Shown: positions 14,157 through 22,467, counted from the stretch's first letter. The stretch: 32,653 nt of DNA from CAWKEY01 sp963848675 (GCA_963848675.1 CAWKEY010000035.1:1-32653), one strand, 5' to 3'. Notes: generated from the letters alone by a model not told the origin. Program-made: numbers and translations.

Positions 14157-16634
14157 TTACTGGCATTCTCTTTGGTCAAAAGCATATTTAGATAGTGCGC
14201 TTTGTGCACCACCGCCTGTAACTGCGGATGAATAGTTGAATTGCTGTTGACAATCATTTTTAGCCGGTTCTTTGGCTGTATCCCTTGAAGGGGTAGCCAT
14301 GTTTGTTTGAATGGAGGGGGCGGAAGTAGTTGGACAATTCGCTCGAGCCCTTGAAAAAGCCAAATCACCTACTTTAGACACAGCGTCAAAGTACAGCTTT
14401 GCATCTGCAATACACAACGCTTTGTTCTGAATACTCTCACATACTCTTTCAGCATCTGAAAGCAAGTTTTTGTCACAATCGGACTTATCCGTCTGACAAT
14501 CACCGTAACAGGCGTCATGCGCTTGGCAGATGGTATTAAAACTGAAACCTCCTATGATGGTTGCTTGCACCACTTCGTTATACTGTAATAGATACCTCTG
14601 CCAAGTTTCGCTGCCGCAATCGGTGAGTGATGGCGCTTTGTTGGCAATTCCCTCCATGACGGCCAAAACGATCTTATTAACCAGATCCTCGGTTATATTG
14701 GTGACCACATGTGACCCCGACTTAGCCATGAACTTCATGAAGCCCTTGGCAAAATCTGGTTTATTAACTACCTCACTAACGATTCGGTATATTTCAGCGT
14801 TACCTATTACCTTGGTAACCCCTTTATCGAGCGCATCCTTCAAAGTCTTACCTCCTAGAGTCGTCACCGCGGCCTGGCTGAAAATCATTTCAGTAATCTT
14901 GTCTGCCACCAGGTTTTTCGTTGCGTGAGTCAATCCACTATCTGATGCCGTCACAGCAAAGTCAGTCGTATCGAAAATCGTATCTACAACTCGACTTCCA
15001 ACCGGCCCCAGCAGCATGCTACTGCCATAAATCGTGGCTGCCTTTGAGCCTTCATATATGCCTTTTGCTAAGATCGCTGCCGCATCAATATTTCCGAGAA
15101 ACGATTCAATAGCGGCTTTATCATTCAGAAAAAACTGACTCTCGTAGCGTTGAGCCGCTTCAAACAGGTGGTTTGCAGCATCAACATCATTGTCTAATGC
15201 TGCTTTTCGAGCACGAATTAAATTTATCTCATCCAAAACGATATAATCGACTGCCGATTGATAGAAGTTATCATAAGCGACGCGCAGATCTCTGGTTCCC
15301 AGAATACCTGCCGTCATTTCGGTCCACGTTCCAACAATCTTTCCTCGTAAACTGGTCGTTTCATACAGATATTCTGACGGCTTAGGGAGAATAGAAAGAG
15401 CTTTGTCGATTTTGATCAAAAGGTCAGCACTAATTTTAGTTTCTAACAAATCATTTGTCGATGGATATAGTTTGTCTGCTTGGATTTTAAAAACAGTTTT
15501 TGTCTTTAAGGCACTCGAGATGTTGTCACTGCAACCTGAAGGCGCTAATTTACTTTCTTTGCAAATGGCAGCGTCGATATTGAATGAGTTTGAATCAATC
15601 CAAGCGAAGGATTTTTTATCAATAGCCATGAAATTAGAATCATGTTTATTCCAATCAGGAAATTGCCAGGTTTTTCCAGTTTCTGCATCCAAGATGTGAA
15701 TTTGATCCTGGCCTTCATCTGAATAAAACAACGCTGCAAACCGATCATTTTTATTCCAGTAAATTTCTGGATGGGCGCCATAATGACCAATAGATGTGCT
15801 TTGAAATTTGTTTAGAGTAGAGTCAAGCAACCATTGTGACCAGCATTCGTTTCCAAGAGAGAAATGTTGACAAGCCTTAATATAATAATAACGGCCTGAA
15901 GGAGAAGACGGATAAATTATCAGGGAATCGGCTAAGTACAGTGACCCATCTGAAGAGTAAGTAACAACAATCGGATCAGATACTTTCTTATTTTTGTAAT
16001 GCAACATTCCTTTGCTGTCCAAAAGAAAGCCGCAAATTGTTTCCCCTTTTTGAACATTAAAAGTTTTTCCGATACATTGATCAGAACTTTCTATTCTGTC
16101 CTGTTTCTGAGGTTCAGCGCTGAGGTCAGTGTGAATTGATGTTACTTTGGACGTCTGGTCATCAATTGAGCCACTTTCAATATACCGTTCACCATCCCAT
16201 CGATAAACCGGTATCTTGCCAGTACCTCCATAACTTGGCTGGCCTGGGCCCCGTTTACCTTCCACCAGGTCTCGAAAGCCGTTTGTGCTTTGGGAAAAAT
16301 AGGCGATGCCTTGACCTTCAAAAACCTTTATTAGTTTTTTATTATTGCTCGCCAGTAATGCTTCTATGCAGTTAGACGCTCCGCAGTTATCTCTAGAACT
16401 CAAAATATAATCTGGCTCACCATCGGAGTTTAAATCGATTATAAGCCTTGTTAAATCAACATCCATTCCTATGCCTGATGATTGAATCTGGAATGTACAT
16501 TCTTCAATACATGTATTGGAAGTAAGGTACTGATTTATTTGCATTATAACCGATTGATCGTAGATCTCATCAGCTTGGCATATAGACATAGCCAAAAGGC
16601 TTATAATTTTTACAACAATAAAATATCTAAGCAT
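14157..16634 (-). CDS. Large exported protein with C-terminal phospholipase A2-like domain
   Basis: About 825 residues. The ATG at 16634 (MLRYFIVVKIISLLAM...) begins a signal peptide cleaved near CQA-DEIY. Near residue 75 RLIIDLNSDGEPDYILSS looks like a calcium-binding Dx[DN]xDG loop. Residues 235-380 have WD-like repetitive beta sequence. Residues 450-680 are helical. Near residues 700-713 NTICQAHDACYGDC carries the C-x-x-H-D-x-C-Y active-site pattern of phospholipase A2, where the His-Asp pair hydrolyses the sn-2 ester bond of phospholipids. Many surrounding cysteines could form disulfides. The upstream lipoprotein gene (split by IS66) ends 95 bases before it and is probably its operon partner. 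Full activity is inference; the motif is seen. Confidence 0.78.
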   Translation of the reverse strand: MLRYFIVVKIISLLAMSICQADEIYDQSVIMQINQYLTSNTCIEECTFQIQSSGIGMDVDLTRLIIDLNSDGEPDYILSSRDNCGASNCIEALLASNNKKLIKVFEGQGIAYFSQSTNGFRDLVEGKRGPGQPSYGGTGKIPVYRWDGERYIESGSIDDQTSKVTSIHTDLSAEPQKQDRIESSDQCIGKTFNVQKGETICGFLLDSKGMLHYKNKKVSDPIVVTYSSDGSLYLADSLIIYPSSPSGRYYYIKACQHFSLGNECWSQWLLDSTLNKFQSTSIGHYGAHPEIYWNKNDRFAALFYSDEGQDQIHILDAETGKTWQFPDWNKHDSNFMAIDKKSFAWIDSNSFNIDAAICKESKLAPSGCSDNISSALKTKTVFKIQADKLYPSTNDLLETKISADLLIKIDKALSILPKPSEYLYETTSLRGKIVGTWTEMTAGILGTRDLRVAYDNFYQSAVDYIVLDEINLIRARKAALDNDVDAANHLFEAAQRYESQFFLNDKAAIESFLGNIDAAAILAKGIYEGSKAATIYGSSMLLGPVGSRVVDTIFDTTDFAVTASDSGLTHATKNLVADKITEMIFSQAAVTTLGGKTLKDALDKGVTKVIGNAEIYRIVSEVVNKPDFAKGFMKFMAKSGSHVVTNITEDLVNKIVLAVMEGIANKAPSLTDCGSETWQRYLLQYNEVVQATIIGGFSFNTICQAHDACYGDCQTDKSDCDKNLLSDAERVCESIQNKALCIADAKLYFDAVSKVGDLAFSRARANCPTTSAPSIQTNMATPSRDTAKEPAKNDCQQQFNYSSAVTGGGAQSALSKYAFDQRECQ

Positions 16635-16729
16635 TGGGTTCCACAACTCGATTGGTTTTGGTTATCAGTTATTTGCTGAGTTTTAGTTTTCTGTGCCAAT
16701 TTTTTTTGAAAAAGACATCCCAAACATAG

Positions 16730-16975
16730 TTAATCGACTCTCCAGCCATCGTCATACAGCACTAATTGAGCCTGACCACCTTTAGGTAATTCCTGGTTAT
16801 CCGACGCAAATGGCGTGACATTAATTCTCTTTAACGTGTAATCAGCAATTGCCGCATTCTGGTCTTTATTGGTTCGTATGCCGGTGACTTCATCAACTGT
16901 AATTTCCGCGGTTTTCACCACAAAATCTGTATCTGTTTCGCTGATCAAGTAGCGGCGGCCTTCGTCAGTCAGCGA
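16730..16975 (-). pseudogene. Lipoprotein gene split by IS66-type element, 3' part
   Basis: This frame encodes TDEGRRYLISETDTDFVVKTAE and continues to a stop at 16730. It rejoins the 5' part at 18655-18983 in frame when the IS66-type element and one GTCAGCGA are removed, giving ...ADISLTDEGRRYL.... The restored protein would be about 190 residues. The C-terminal part is predicted beta-rich and ends GGQAQLVLYDDGWRVD. I do not recognise the family. Confidence 0.75.
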
Positions 16976-18654
16976 GTAATCGTTTAGCCCCCTGTTTGCA
17001 TTATCCAACCAGAGGCATAGGCAAACGAGGTGCGGGTTGGTTTTTACGTCGATTTGCCAGCACCTGTGCAATAAAATTCCAGGGATTCAATTGTCGTAAG
17101 CGCGCGGTATCGATCACGCTGGCCAGCAACGCGATCACCCGACTCCCTTGTGCCGTACGCGAACCAAAAGTGATTTTGCGCAACAAGACCCAATGCCGCA
17201 AACTGCGCTCTGCCACATTATTGGTCAAGGGGTGTGACGGCGTTTCGATCACGCGCACAATAGCATCCCAGTCATTGAGAAATTCGCCGGCTAATTTTCG
17301 GCTGTCTTCGTGGGCAACGGTTCGATGCGTTTCGCACAATGTGCGTAGCCAATCCAGCAGGGTTTGGTTTTGCGCCCTGAGGGCATCGGCGTCTTCTGGC
17401 GATTCGCGGAGTTGATGAATGTTGCGCATCAATAGAATCATGGCCAGCAGCAGGGCTTCGCCAAAGGCTTGGCCTTGGCTATCCAGACATTGATGCAAGG
17501 CGCGGGCTTTACGCACCAGGTGTGCCCAACAACGCAAGCGCTTGGGAAAGATGCGATAGACGCTGAAGCCATCGGTCATCAGAAAGCCGTTGAACGCAGT
17601 CCCTAATAGCTGTTGCACGACCAGTCGATGGCGCTTGCCGACTTGGTAAACCACCGTATGCGCGCTCACAAACACCCACAGCCAGAACAATTTTCCGGCT
17701 TCTTTCCAGGGCGTTTCATCAATATGCAACAACACGCTGGTGTTGAGTTCAGCGATCAATTGCTCATCGACCACCGGCGCTACCGCACGTCCCGCTTCAT
17801 GAATACATTGATTAATCGTGCTGGTACTCAAGTCAATCCCCAGCCAATCACGCAAAAACGCCTGGATTTTACGGCGCGATACGCGCAGATATAAGGCGAG
17901 GCAGACCAGAAAACTGACTAAACGAGGGCCGCATAAATGCCATTCAGTCAACGACACGACCCATTCAGGGTCATCAGCGCACCGCCCCGGCATCGCCTGA
18001 GTTTCGTGGTCACACGCGCAGGTTGCCGACAGGTATTCATGCCGGATATGTTCAATCTGTAACTTCGGTGCCTCCGCACTGCCGCTTTCCAGCTCCAATT
18101 CGTAACGTCCTGTCCACACGCGATAGGCGGTCCCTGGCGGAAAGGCGTTATGACAATTGGCGCAGCACTCGGGATGATGCTGCAGCGTTTTCGTCACCGC
18201 CAGTGTGAGCGAGCGACTGTGACCCAAACTGCCAGGTTGCCGTCCGGTTTTTTTGGGTTGAGCGGTGTCTGCAGTGCTTTTAGATTCGGGCACCGATGCA
18301 GCAACAGTCACCGCTTGCGTTGAGTCTTGGCCTGGGGCGGTCGGATCGGGCGCGTGTTCATCCGCTGCTGACGGATTATCTACGACATCAGGGGTAGGCG
18401 GCGCACTCGCTTGCCAGGGTTCTCGTGAGGACGGCGGTCGCGAACTCGTCTCTGGCGATTGTTTAAGCCGTTCCCGTGCTGCTTTTAGATCAACCAATAA
18501 CTGCTTACTCAATGGGCGCAACTGCCCCTCTGGCAAATCATCCAGATAGTCTGTGTCCAGTTGGCTAAGGTCTCGATCGCTCAATGTCATACCCTATAGC
18601 TTTTCATCTTTTGGCTTATTTTGCTACTTTTTGAGGTGGGGGCTGAACGATTAC
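16976..18654 (-). mobile_element. Single-gene IS66-family element
   Basis: The 1679-bp element has inverted ends GTAATCGTTTAGCCCCC (from 16976) and, as the reverse complement of the right end, GTAATCGTTCAGCCCCC (ending 18654). An 8-bp duplication GTCAGCGA lies at 16968-16975 and 18655-18662. Eight bases is the expected duplication length for IS66. Only tnpC is present; tnpA and tnpB accessory genes are absent, as in the ISBst12-like subgroup. The element splits a lipoprotein gene. Confidence 0.92.
17001..18590 (-). CDS. IS66-family transposase TnpC
   Basis: This 529-residue DDE transposase appears intact. The N-terminal part has a leucine-rich helix (LRPLSKQLLVDLKAARERL) and a Pro/Ser-rich linker. 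A zinc-binding region follows (ECCANCHNAF, then ATCACDHE). The catalytic residues are in LLHIDETPW (first D), FLMTDGFSVY (second D) and TNNVAERSLRHWVLLRK (E). The C-terminal segment (LNPWNFIAQVLANRRKNQPA) is the usual IS66 C-terminal domain. ATG at 18590 sits 64 bases inside the right end. No frameshift is seen. Confidence 0.92.
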   Translation of the reverse strand: MTLSDRDLSQLDTDYLDDLPEGQLRPLSKQLLVDLKAARERLKQSPETSSRPPSSREPWQASAPPTPDVVDNPSAADEHAPDPTAPGQDSTQAVTVAASVPESKSTADTAQPKKTGRQPGSLGHSRSLTLAVTKTLQHHPECCANCHNAFPPGTAYRVWTGRYELELESGSAEAPKLQIEHIRHEYLSATCACDHETQAMPGRCADDPEWVVSLTEWHLCGPRLVSFLVCLALYLRVSRRKIQAFLRDWLGIDLSTSTINQCIHEAGRAVAPVVDEQLIAELNTSVLLHIDETPWKEAGKLFWLWVFVSAHTVVYQVGKRHRLVVQQLLGTAFNGFLMTDGFSVYRIFPKRLRCWAHLVRKARALHQCLDSQGQAFGEALLLAMILLMRNIHQLRESPEDADALRAQNQTLLDWLRTLCETHRTVAHEDSRKLAGEFLNDWDAIVRVIETPSHPLTNNVAERSLRHWVLLRKITFGSRTAQGSRVIALLASVIDTARLRQLNPWNFIAQVLANRRKNQPAPRLPMPLVG

Positions 18655-18983
18655 GTCAGCGAGATGTCAGCAAATATATGGTTGCAATCATTCTGTCTGA
18701 CTGATCGTTCGGAAATGTTAATGAGTTGTTTTGCCTGAAGCGCTTGTAGTTTTGCGCTGTCCTTTGCGAATTCAGGGAATCGCCGGCAAATACCTGGAGT
18801 AAAACCATCAACCCAGGCTTTTACAACGAACACTTTGGATATTTCGTTGGATTCTGCCTTGGGAAATTCACGCGCATCAACAATGAGCGAGGCCGCCTTA
18901 TCTCGCGATAAATCGTTTCCACAAGACGACAAACCAACCAAAACTAAAGCGAGGAGAATTGCGAAGTTTAACTGGATTTTCAT
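18655..18983 (-). pseudogene. Lipoprotein gene split by IS66-type element, 5' part
   Basis: ATG at 18983 starts a lipoprotein signal peptide (MKIQLNFAILLALVLVGLSS, then Cys21). The next 90 residues hold a few cysteines and the sequence KVFVVKAWVDGFTPGICRRF. The frame reaches the IS66-type element at 18654 after ADISLT. The 3' part is at 16730-16975. The interrupted gene probably led an operon with the phospholipase-like gene. With the IS110/IS1111-type element also removed, the c-di-GMP riboswitch at about 21775-21860 would be its leader. Confidence 0.75.
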
Positions 18984-19118
18984 GGTCTACTTAACTCTCT
19001 GAAAAAGAGGAGTATTGGGGTCATATATGGTCCGCCCCGTATTGCAAGAAAAATTTGGTCTTAACATAAAGAAATATTGCACCCATATATCCGGCCTTTG
19101 TATGAGGTTGTCTAATCC

Positions 19119-19518
19119 CTCTGGCCCTGATGGAATTCGCGCATCCCGACCTTATCAGAGTATCGGCCTCAATGGGCCCTAGACCCCAGCAGGTTCTCAG
19201 GGATGCAGGTGTTACCTTTTATGCCATCACTTCAATTTTTCCACACAATTCTTTGCTGACGCTTTCGTAGCCCTGGTCATCATTTTTACTTTTGTTTTGC
19301 TTTACTTCCAATCTTATCGTTACTCTTATCACTACGCCGGATTTGGGCGAGTCAAGGAGGAACGCAGACGCTGGCGTCGAGTAGTCCTTGACTCGCCCAA
19401 ATCCGGCATTACCCTGTTGGCAGGGGCCGGAAACTGCCGGCCCCTGCCTCCCGGCGAGGGTGGGGTAAGCCGTGCGGCGAGGGGCGAAGCCCCTTTTGAG
19501 CTCTTAAATTCATGCTTT
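19119..19518 (-). ncRNA. Structured non-coding end of the IS110/IS1111 element, candidate bridge RNA
   Basis: There is no gene here. Four stems are visible: GCATCCC/GGGATGC (19141-19147 with 19200-19206, long internal loop); a perfect 23-bp inverted repeat (19336-19358 with 19385-19407); a perfect 12-bp hairpin GGCAGGGGCCGG/CCGGCCCCTGCC (19419-19448); and AGGGGC-GAA-GCCCCT (19480-19494). IS110-family elements encode a bridge RNA in a non-coding end, downstream of the transposase in IS1111-type members. This is the matching position. The RNA boundaries and target- and donor-binding loops were not assigned. Confidence 0.4.
19336..19407. repeat. Perfect 23-bp inverted repeat with inner hairpin
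   Basis: GCCGGATTTGGGCGAGTCAA plus GGA (19336-19358) is repeated exactly in reverse complement at 19385-19407. The 26-base loop contains GACGC-TG-GCGTC, a further 5-bp stem. Such long perfect arms are unusual in a non-coding end. It lacks the GTTRRRY/RYYYAAC boxes of an integron attC. Confidence 0.85.
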
Positions 19519-20444
19519 TCATGCCATCGCCACCTGATAATCTTCTTTCTTGGTCAGCAATGCCCAGGCTATCCGTGCATTTTTATTGGCGACAGCTACC
19601 GCCGTGATATTCTTTCCTCGCCGCGTCTCAACTTCCCCCACCCATTGGTTGCGTTTATCTTGATGCTTGTGAGCACACCTGACAACGGCCCTTCCTCCGT
19701 GAATCAACAGAGTTCTAAGGTAGCTGTCTCCTCGTTTGCTGATACCCAGCAAGGTCGGCTTGCCGCCTGTGGAGTGTTGCCGTGGAACCAGTCCCAACCA
19801 TGCCGCAAGTTCTCGGCCACTCTTAAAGACGCTGATGTCACCCACAGCCGCTATCAGAGCCGTGGCTGTCATTAATCCGATTCCTGGAATCGTCAGCAGT
19901 CGCTTGCAGTCTGCATTTTGCTCGCCAATCGTCTTCAAGCTCTGCTCTAAGGTGCTGATCCTGTCATCAAGATGTACCATTTCATCGTAGAGACCACTCA
20001 GTTGCTCTCGAAATAGAGCTGACAATAGGTTTTCTCCATCCTCTAAAATGTCAGGCAGAAATTTTCTGACGTAACTCATCCCTTTGGGAATCACAATGCC
20101 ATATTCCAGCAACAATCCCCGGATTTGGTTCCCCTGAGCAGTGCGTCTACCGACCAGTTGGCTGCGAATTCGGTGCAAACTCTGGATATCTTGTTGTTCA
20201 ATACTCTTGACCGGTATAAAACGCATGCTGGGCCGTTGAACGGCTTCGCAAATGGCTTCTGCATCCACGGCGTCATTTTTGTTTGATTTGACATAGGGTT
20301 TGACGAATTGTGGCGCCATCATGCGTACCGTATGCCCCATTTCTGTCAATAGCCTCACCCAGTGATGGGCGCCTCCACAAGCCTCAAGTCCTATTAAACA
20401 AACCGGCAAGTTGGCTACGAAAGCGCTCAATTGCTTGCGGCTTA
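19519..20444 (-). pseudogene. IS110-family transposase, 3' part
   Basis: This is the C-terminal 300 or so residues of an IS110-type DEDD (RuvC-like) transposase. It contains IGLEACGGAHHWVRLL with the catalytic Glu and KSNKNDAVDAEAICEAVQRP with the Asp pair. The C-terminal Tnp20 domain carries LLTIPGIGLMTATALIAAVG and the serine region STGGKPTLLGISKRGDSYLR. It rejoins the 21393-21510 fragment in frame (KKKLSRKQLSAF) if the IS5-type insert and one TTA are removed, giving about 346 residues, normal for the family. Confidence 0.85.
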
Positions 20445-21392
20445 GAGCTTATCCATAAATAATATTTACTTGATTTTTTGGCCGTATTTTACGTAAGGCG
20501 ATAATAGAAGCAGCCAGCATAAGTAAGCCGAGGTAGCTACGGTCCATTTTTTCATAGCGCACCAAGAGTTTTCTGAACCGGTTAAACCACGAATGACAAA
20601 CTTCAACCACCCACCGTCTAGCCTTGAAATCAGGGTTTTTGTCTTTTTCTGCAATTTCCTCACCTCGTGGCCTGACATGAGGGATATAGCTTCTTTCCTC
20701 AATCTCGCGCCGAGCCGGCTCGCCCACATAGCCAGCATCCAGGCAAAGGTTTTGTTTGAGAGTGTCCGGGTCAGGACGCTCGATAATAATCCCATCCAGG
20801 GTATCAGCCAGTAACTTGACATCATGGGTGTTCGCACCACTGATCACGAGGGCTAAGGGCAATCCCTTTTCATCGGTTAACAGGCTTCTTTTACTACCGT
20901 TTTTACCTCGGTCGGTAGGGTTTCTGCCCACCGATTCCAGTGCTAACGGCGCCTTAACCATTGCCCCATCAAGGCTTTGCCATTCCCAGGCAATGCCTTC
21001 CAGTTCGTCATATTCCAATAAGCTGGCACGCCATAACTTTTCAAACATGCCTGATGCCTGCCATTCCAGGAAATACCTGTGAACAGCACTGGCACTACCA
21101 TAGTCACTTTTAGGCAGGGCTTTCCATTGACAACCTGTGCGCAAAACATAAAGAATCCCCTCAAATACTTTTCGCGGGTTTTGGGCTTTTCTGCCTCCAC
21201 CTGGCTTGCGTTTATAGTCCTTTGTTGAATGCCTTTTCCGCTCTGGAATCAATTGTTCCACTCTTGCCCAAAAATCATCCGATACTTTCCAGCTTTGTTA
21301 CCTTTTCAAGAAATTGCAACCTCTTATAAAACCCAAATGTGCAATTATTTTCCAATAATCTGAAATTTATCAAGTTATTTATGGATAAGCTC
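20445..21392 (-). mobile_element. IS5-family element inside the IS110-type transposase gene
   Basis: The 948-bp element has perfect 18-bp ends GAGCTTATCCATAAATAA (20445-20462) and TTATTTATGGATAAGCTC (21375-21392). A TTA duplication lies at 20442-20444 and 21393-21395. The 3-bp TNA-type duplication fits the IS1031-like subgroup of IS5. Its single transposase gene is intact, so this is probably the most recent insertion at this site. Confidence 0.9.
20449..21261 (-). CDS. IS5-family transposase
   Basis: This 270-residue single-frame IS5-type DDE transposase has an N-terminal DUF4096-like region (FEGILYVLRTGCQWKALPK), then the catalytic residues: SLDGAMVKAPL (first D), LCLDAGYVGEPAR (second D) and VVEVCHSWFNRFRKLLVRYE (E with the R/K pattern). 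The C-terminal helix is LGLLMLAASIIALRKI. The stop lies four bases from the element's left end. The gene runs in the same direction as the interrupted host transposase. Confidence 0.92.
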   Translation of the reverse strand: MEQLIPERKRHSTKDYKRKPGGGRKAQNPRKVFEGILYVLRTGCQWKALPKSDYGSASAVHRYFLEWQASGMFEKLWRASLLEYDELEGIAWEWQSLDGAMVKAPLALESVGRNPTDRGKNGSKRSLLTDEKGLPLALVISGANTHDVKLLADTLDGIIIERPDPDTLKQNLCLDAGYVGEPARREIEERSYIPHVRPRGEEIAEKDKNPDFKARRWVVEVCHSWFNRFRKLLVRYEKMDRSYLGLLMLAASIIALRKIRPKNQVNIIYG

Positions 21393-21510
21393 TTAGCTTC
21401 TTCTTGAGTACTACTTGGCCGTCTTTATCCACTCCGTGGAGTTGGAAGCTTTGTTTCGCTAAATCAATTCCCAACACTGTCAGGGTTCCTTTTGCGTTAT
21501 GATTATTCAT
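21393..21510 (-). pseudogene. IS110-family transposase, 5' part
   Basis: ATG at 21510, with GAGG seven bases upstream, starts MNNHNAKGTLTVLGIDLAKQ, followed by SFQLHGVDKDGQVVLKKKL. GIDLAKQSF carries the first catalytic Asp of the DEDD fold. The frame is open further upstream to about 21639, but that part lies outside the element's inverted repeat at 21584-21594. The remainder of the gene is at 19519-20444. Confidence 0.85.
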
Positions 21511-21594
21511 GGTTTGCCTCACTTCTGTTTTGATGTTTGCTTGAAAACTAACATCTTGGCCCATTTGAGGCCGTTTAGGAAGTGGGGCGGACCA

Positions 21595-21630
21595 TTCCAT
21601 TAGGCTCGATTTTTGTAAATTACTTTCCAT
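21595..21630 (-). other. Start of a small ORF behind the riboswitch, cut by the IS110-type element
   Basis: ATG at 21630 with AAGG eight bases upstream begins MESNLQKSSLME and then runs into the IS element. It is the first plausible start codon after the riboswitch terminator. On the other side of the element only about 45 bases of non-coding DNA separate it from the lipoprotein ATG at 18983. It may be a short leader ORF or the stub of a lost gene. Confidence 0.35.
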
Positions 21631-21735
21631 ATGACGCACCTTACGGTTTGTTGATTGTTGTTGTTTTTATTTTCTTCTTCATACATCGAAACAGCCTACC
21701 TTGGCATTTGGACGCAAACCGGCTTTTGTACAAAC

Positions 21736-21794
21736 AAAAAAAAGCCGGGCTCCCTACGCGGCCATATCGATGGTCACTTTCGGCAGTCCGGCTT
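21736..21794 (-). terminator. Riboswitch expression-platform terminator
   Basis: On the minus strand AAGCCGG (21794-21788) can pair with CCGGCTT (21748-21742), followed by a run of eight T in all (21743-21736). The 5' arm lies inside the 3' part of the GEMM-like aptamer, so aptamer folding and terminator folding would exclude each other. That arrangement predicts that ligand binding prevents termination. Confidence 0.6.
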
Positions 21795-21860
21795 TCCTGG
21801 ATCAGAGGATCCGCAACTTTCTGTCCCTACCTTGCGATAGGTTTGGCGTTTTTTATTTTT
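21775..21860 (-). promoter_or_regulatory. Probable cyclic-di-GMP-I (GEMM-I) riboswitch aptamer
   Basis: The minus strand reads GCCAAACCTATCGCAAGGTA, then GGGACAGAAAG, a GGAT/ATCC stem, and AGCCGGACTGCCG. This follows the GEMM-I layout: AAACC, a stem capped by a GNRA tetraloop (ACCTATC-GCAA-GGTAGGGAC region), GGGACGCAAAG with one change, a variable stem, and AGCCGGGCTGCCG. A terminator follows. Transcription runs toward the lipoprotein and phospholipase-like genes. A covariance-model scan was not possible. Confidence 0.72.
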
Positions 21861-22034
21861 TGCGAATTGAATCACAAAAAATAAACCATTTCAACGGAGC
21901 ATTTTGGTAAGGATTATATGCAGAGGGGTTAACTGTTAATTTTTGCAAATGTTCAGTCTATCAATTTTGAGGGGTTTGGAGTTGCTCTGAATGGCAAGAT
22001 TCGCTGTTGGAGCGGCGCCCACGCACGATCGAAG

Positions 22035-22234
22035 GCTTCAAATCGCGACGCGGGCGTCGCTCCTACGGACGGTTTCCGCCATGCAGAATAGTCCATAAAT
22101 TTTTTTAAATGGCTCCTTTTGGTCTGTTGTGCCAGCTTCAAATCGCGACGTGGCGTCGCTCCTACGGAGGGTTTCCGCCATGCTGAACAGTCATCTAATT
22201 TGTTTAAATGGCTACTTTTGGACTGTTGTGCCAG
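22035..22234. repeat. Two tandem ~100-bp units
   Basis: Unit 1 (22035-22134) and unit 2 (22135-22234) both begin GCTTCAAATCGCGACG and include GTCGCTCCTACGGA and GGTTTCCGCCATGC, and both end CTGTTGTGCCA. They differ at scattered bases and a small indel. Just upstream TTGGAGCGGCGCCCACGC is a partial inverted match to the first part of unit 1, as in a dispersed palindromic repeat. No gene is seen here. Confidence 0.8.
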
Positions 22235-22422
22235 TTTATTCGCTGGTATCGAATTTTCCCTTGATCCGTTGCCATTCGGAAATCCGGGTCGAACAGGAAA
22301 TTTCAAATCATCGAAAATATTTGATCTTGAATGTCTGGTATTGAAAAATCCGGTGGCAATAAAATCGAAAGACATACCATAGAGAATAGCCAAGTAATAC
22401 ACACGAAATAAGTTGAGCAAGT

Positions 22423-22467
22423 GTAGGTGCGAATTTATTCGCACCGTGCGGATGAATCCGCACCTAC
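22423..22467. repeat. GTAGGTGCG-type intergenic palindrome
   Basis: GTAGGTGCGAATTTATTCGC and GGATGAATCCGCACCTAC form an imperfect inverted repeat with GTAGGTGCG/CGCACCTAC as its perfect outer arms. I recall similar palindromes as dispersed non-coding repeats in several gammaproteobacteria. There is no coding content. Confidence 0.7.

Larger units (their letters stand above)
19028..21594 (-). mobile_element. IS110/IS1111-type element interrupted by an IS5-type element
   Basis: An 11-bp inverted repeat TGGTCCGCCCC (19028-19038) and GGGGCGGACCA (21584-21594) brackets a DEDD transposase gene. Without the inserted IS5-type element the span is about 1.6 kb. IS1111-type members carry such subterminal repeats a few bases inside their ends and have a long non-coding stretch downstream of the transposase, as here (19039-19518). 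The exact outer ends and target are not resolved, since this family usually leaves no duplication. Confidence 0.72.

Noticed and set aside
19336..19407. Integron attC site
   Set aside because: The long inverted repeat is attC-like in size, but the GTTRRRY and RYYYAAC end boxes are missing and the arms are perfect, unlike attC.
19297..19875. Plus-strand open frame of 192 codons
   Set aside because: It crosses the structured IS end and then runs antisense to the IS110-type transposase; its composition is not protein-like.
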